Assembly: GCA_024763495.1 (NCBI GenBank)
Contig: JANTFJ010000013.1
Location: forward strand, 1-15,773
DNA length: 15,773 bases
Source: Desulfobulbaceae bacterium
Lineage (GTDB): Bacteria; Desulfobacterota; Desulfobulbia; Desulfobulbales; SURF-16
Direction of reading: 5' to 3'
Part shown: piece after piece, positions 15,468 to 15,773 of the stretch
Numbering within the stretch: position 1 is the stretch's first letter
Layout of the letters: the number at the start of each line of letters is the position of its first letter
Program-made: the position numbers and the translations under genes
The notes under the pieces: model-generated
The model's input: only the letters and a program-made list of their open reading frames with translations
Told to the model about the DNA's origin: nothing
Databases searched by the model: none

Positions 15468-15680
15468 TTAGTACGAATCAGAGCCACCCATGGTAATCAA
15501 AATTTTCTTAGCAGATTCTGCGATATTTCGGTGATCATCATTATCAATCTTTCCGGCAAAAGTTACCTTGCCGCCCTTGTCCTGCCAGACCTGAGTCAAA
15601 GCCAGGCAACGCATGATGTGTCCGGTTCCGATAACAGAATCGGCATCTGCCCTTATTATTAAATTTATCCTGTCATTCAT
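15468..15680 (-). pseudogene. internally deleted remnant of a pseG/spsG hydrolase gene
   Basis: The 70-codon frame joins two separate parts of a PseG-like protein. Residues 1-45 contain GTGHIMRCLALTQVW (18-32), matching residues 1-45 of the intact PseG encoded at 12876-14003. Residues about 50-68 contain AKKILITMGGSD, which matches the interdomain segment at about 190-215 of the intact protein. Roughly 140-145 residues are missing in frame between them, and a stop codon follows the GGSD motif, so the whole C-terminal nucleotide-binding half is absent. No convincing C-terminal remnant is visible in the 86 bases before the methylase. The product could not be a working hydrolase. A weak GGGAT ribosome site precedes the ATG, so a short peptide may still be made. 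Confidence 0.75.
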
Positions 15681-15773
15681 TTCAATCCCAGATTATCGTA
15701 ACTCAAATTACTGTAACCAGAGTTTCGCTAACCGGTAAAGCTGTTTCCGGCCAGAGCCAGGACAACCCGCTCC

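Noticed and set aside
15703..15773. Possible 3' end of an upstream gene at the right edge of the window (minus strand)
   Set aside because: Two minus-strand frames stay open to the edge and stop at 15708 and 15703, but neither gives a C-terminus I can recognise. A pseC-type aminotransferase would be expected there by synteny, which is not evidence enough.

Overview
The window is a compact, AT-leaning, single-strand gene block. Every recognisable gene lies on the minus strand, so transcription runs from high to low coordinates. The content is surface-glycan biosynthesis (LPS O-antigen, capsule or flagellin glycan) of a Gram-negative bacterium. The mix of gene types (heptose-type enzymes, an sps/pse nonulosonate set, a CgeB-like glycosyltransferase, a deoxyhypusine-synthase-like protein) resembles Desulfobacterota/deltaproteobacterial glycan loci. 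That taxonomic guess is an inference of modest confidence. There are no RNA genes, IS elements or CRISPR arrays that I can support.

In transcription order: (1) 15.7-11.8 kb is a nonulosonic-acid block. It holds a decayed pseG/spsG remnant, a pseudaminic-acid-associated methylase, an SpsF-type cytidylyltransferase, a full-length PseG/SpsG hydrolase and a NeuB/SpsE synthase. The early dehydratase, aminotransferase and acetyltransferase genes are not in the window and should lie beyond position 15773. (2) 11.8-8.2 kb is a decoration block: a methyltransferase, an Fmt/ArnA-type formyltransferase, a second methyltransferase, a WbqC-family protein and a PIG-L/LmbE deacetylase. Together they suggest sugar N-deacetylation followed by N-formylation, plus methylation. 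(3) 8.2-8.06 kb is the only sizeable gap (about 150 bases). It carries a palindrome, short repeats and a possible promoter. (4) 8.06-4.9 kb holds a GmhA-like isomerase, an HldE-like fusion with its two domains in the opposite order to the usual enzyme, and a deoxyhypusine-synthase-like protein. (5) 4.9-0 kb holds an 800-residue CgeB-like glycosyltransferase, an APS-kinase-like small kinase and a PEP-synthase-like enzyme cut by the window edge.

Genes overlap or nearly touch throughout (ATGA, TGATG, GTGA junctions), so two long translationally coupled operons, or one with an internal promoter, are likely.

The most interesting reading concerns the last two genes. The pairing of a PEP-synthase-like enzyme with an APS-kinase-like kinase, next to GmhA/heptose-kinase genes, parallels the Campylobacter jejuni capsule phosphoramidate pathway (Cj1418 L-glutamine kinase and Cj1415 cytidine-diphosphoramidate kinase, near gmhA2/hddA). 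The window may therefore hold part of an unrecognised phosphoramidate-type, or related phospho-, glycan modification system. The decisive genes would lie just beyond position 1.
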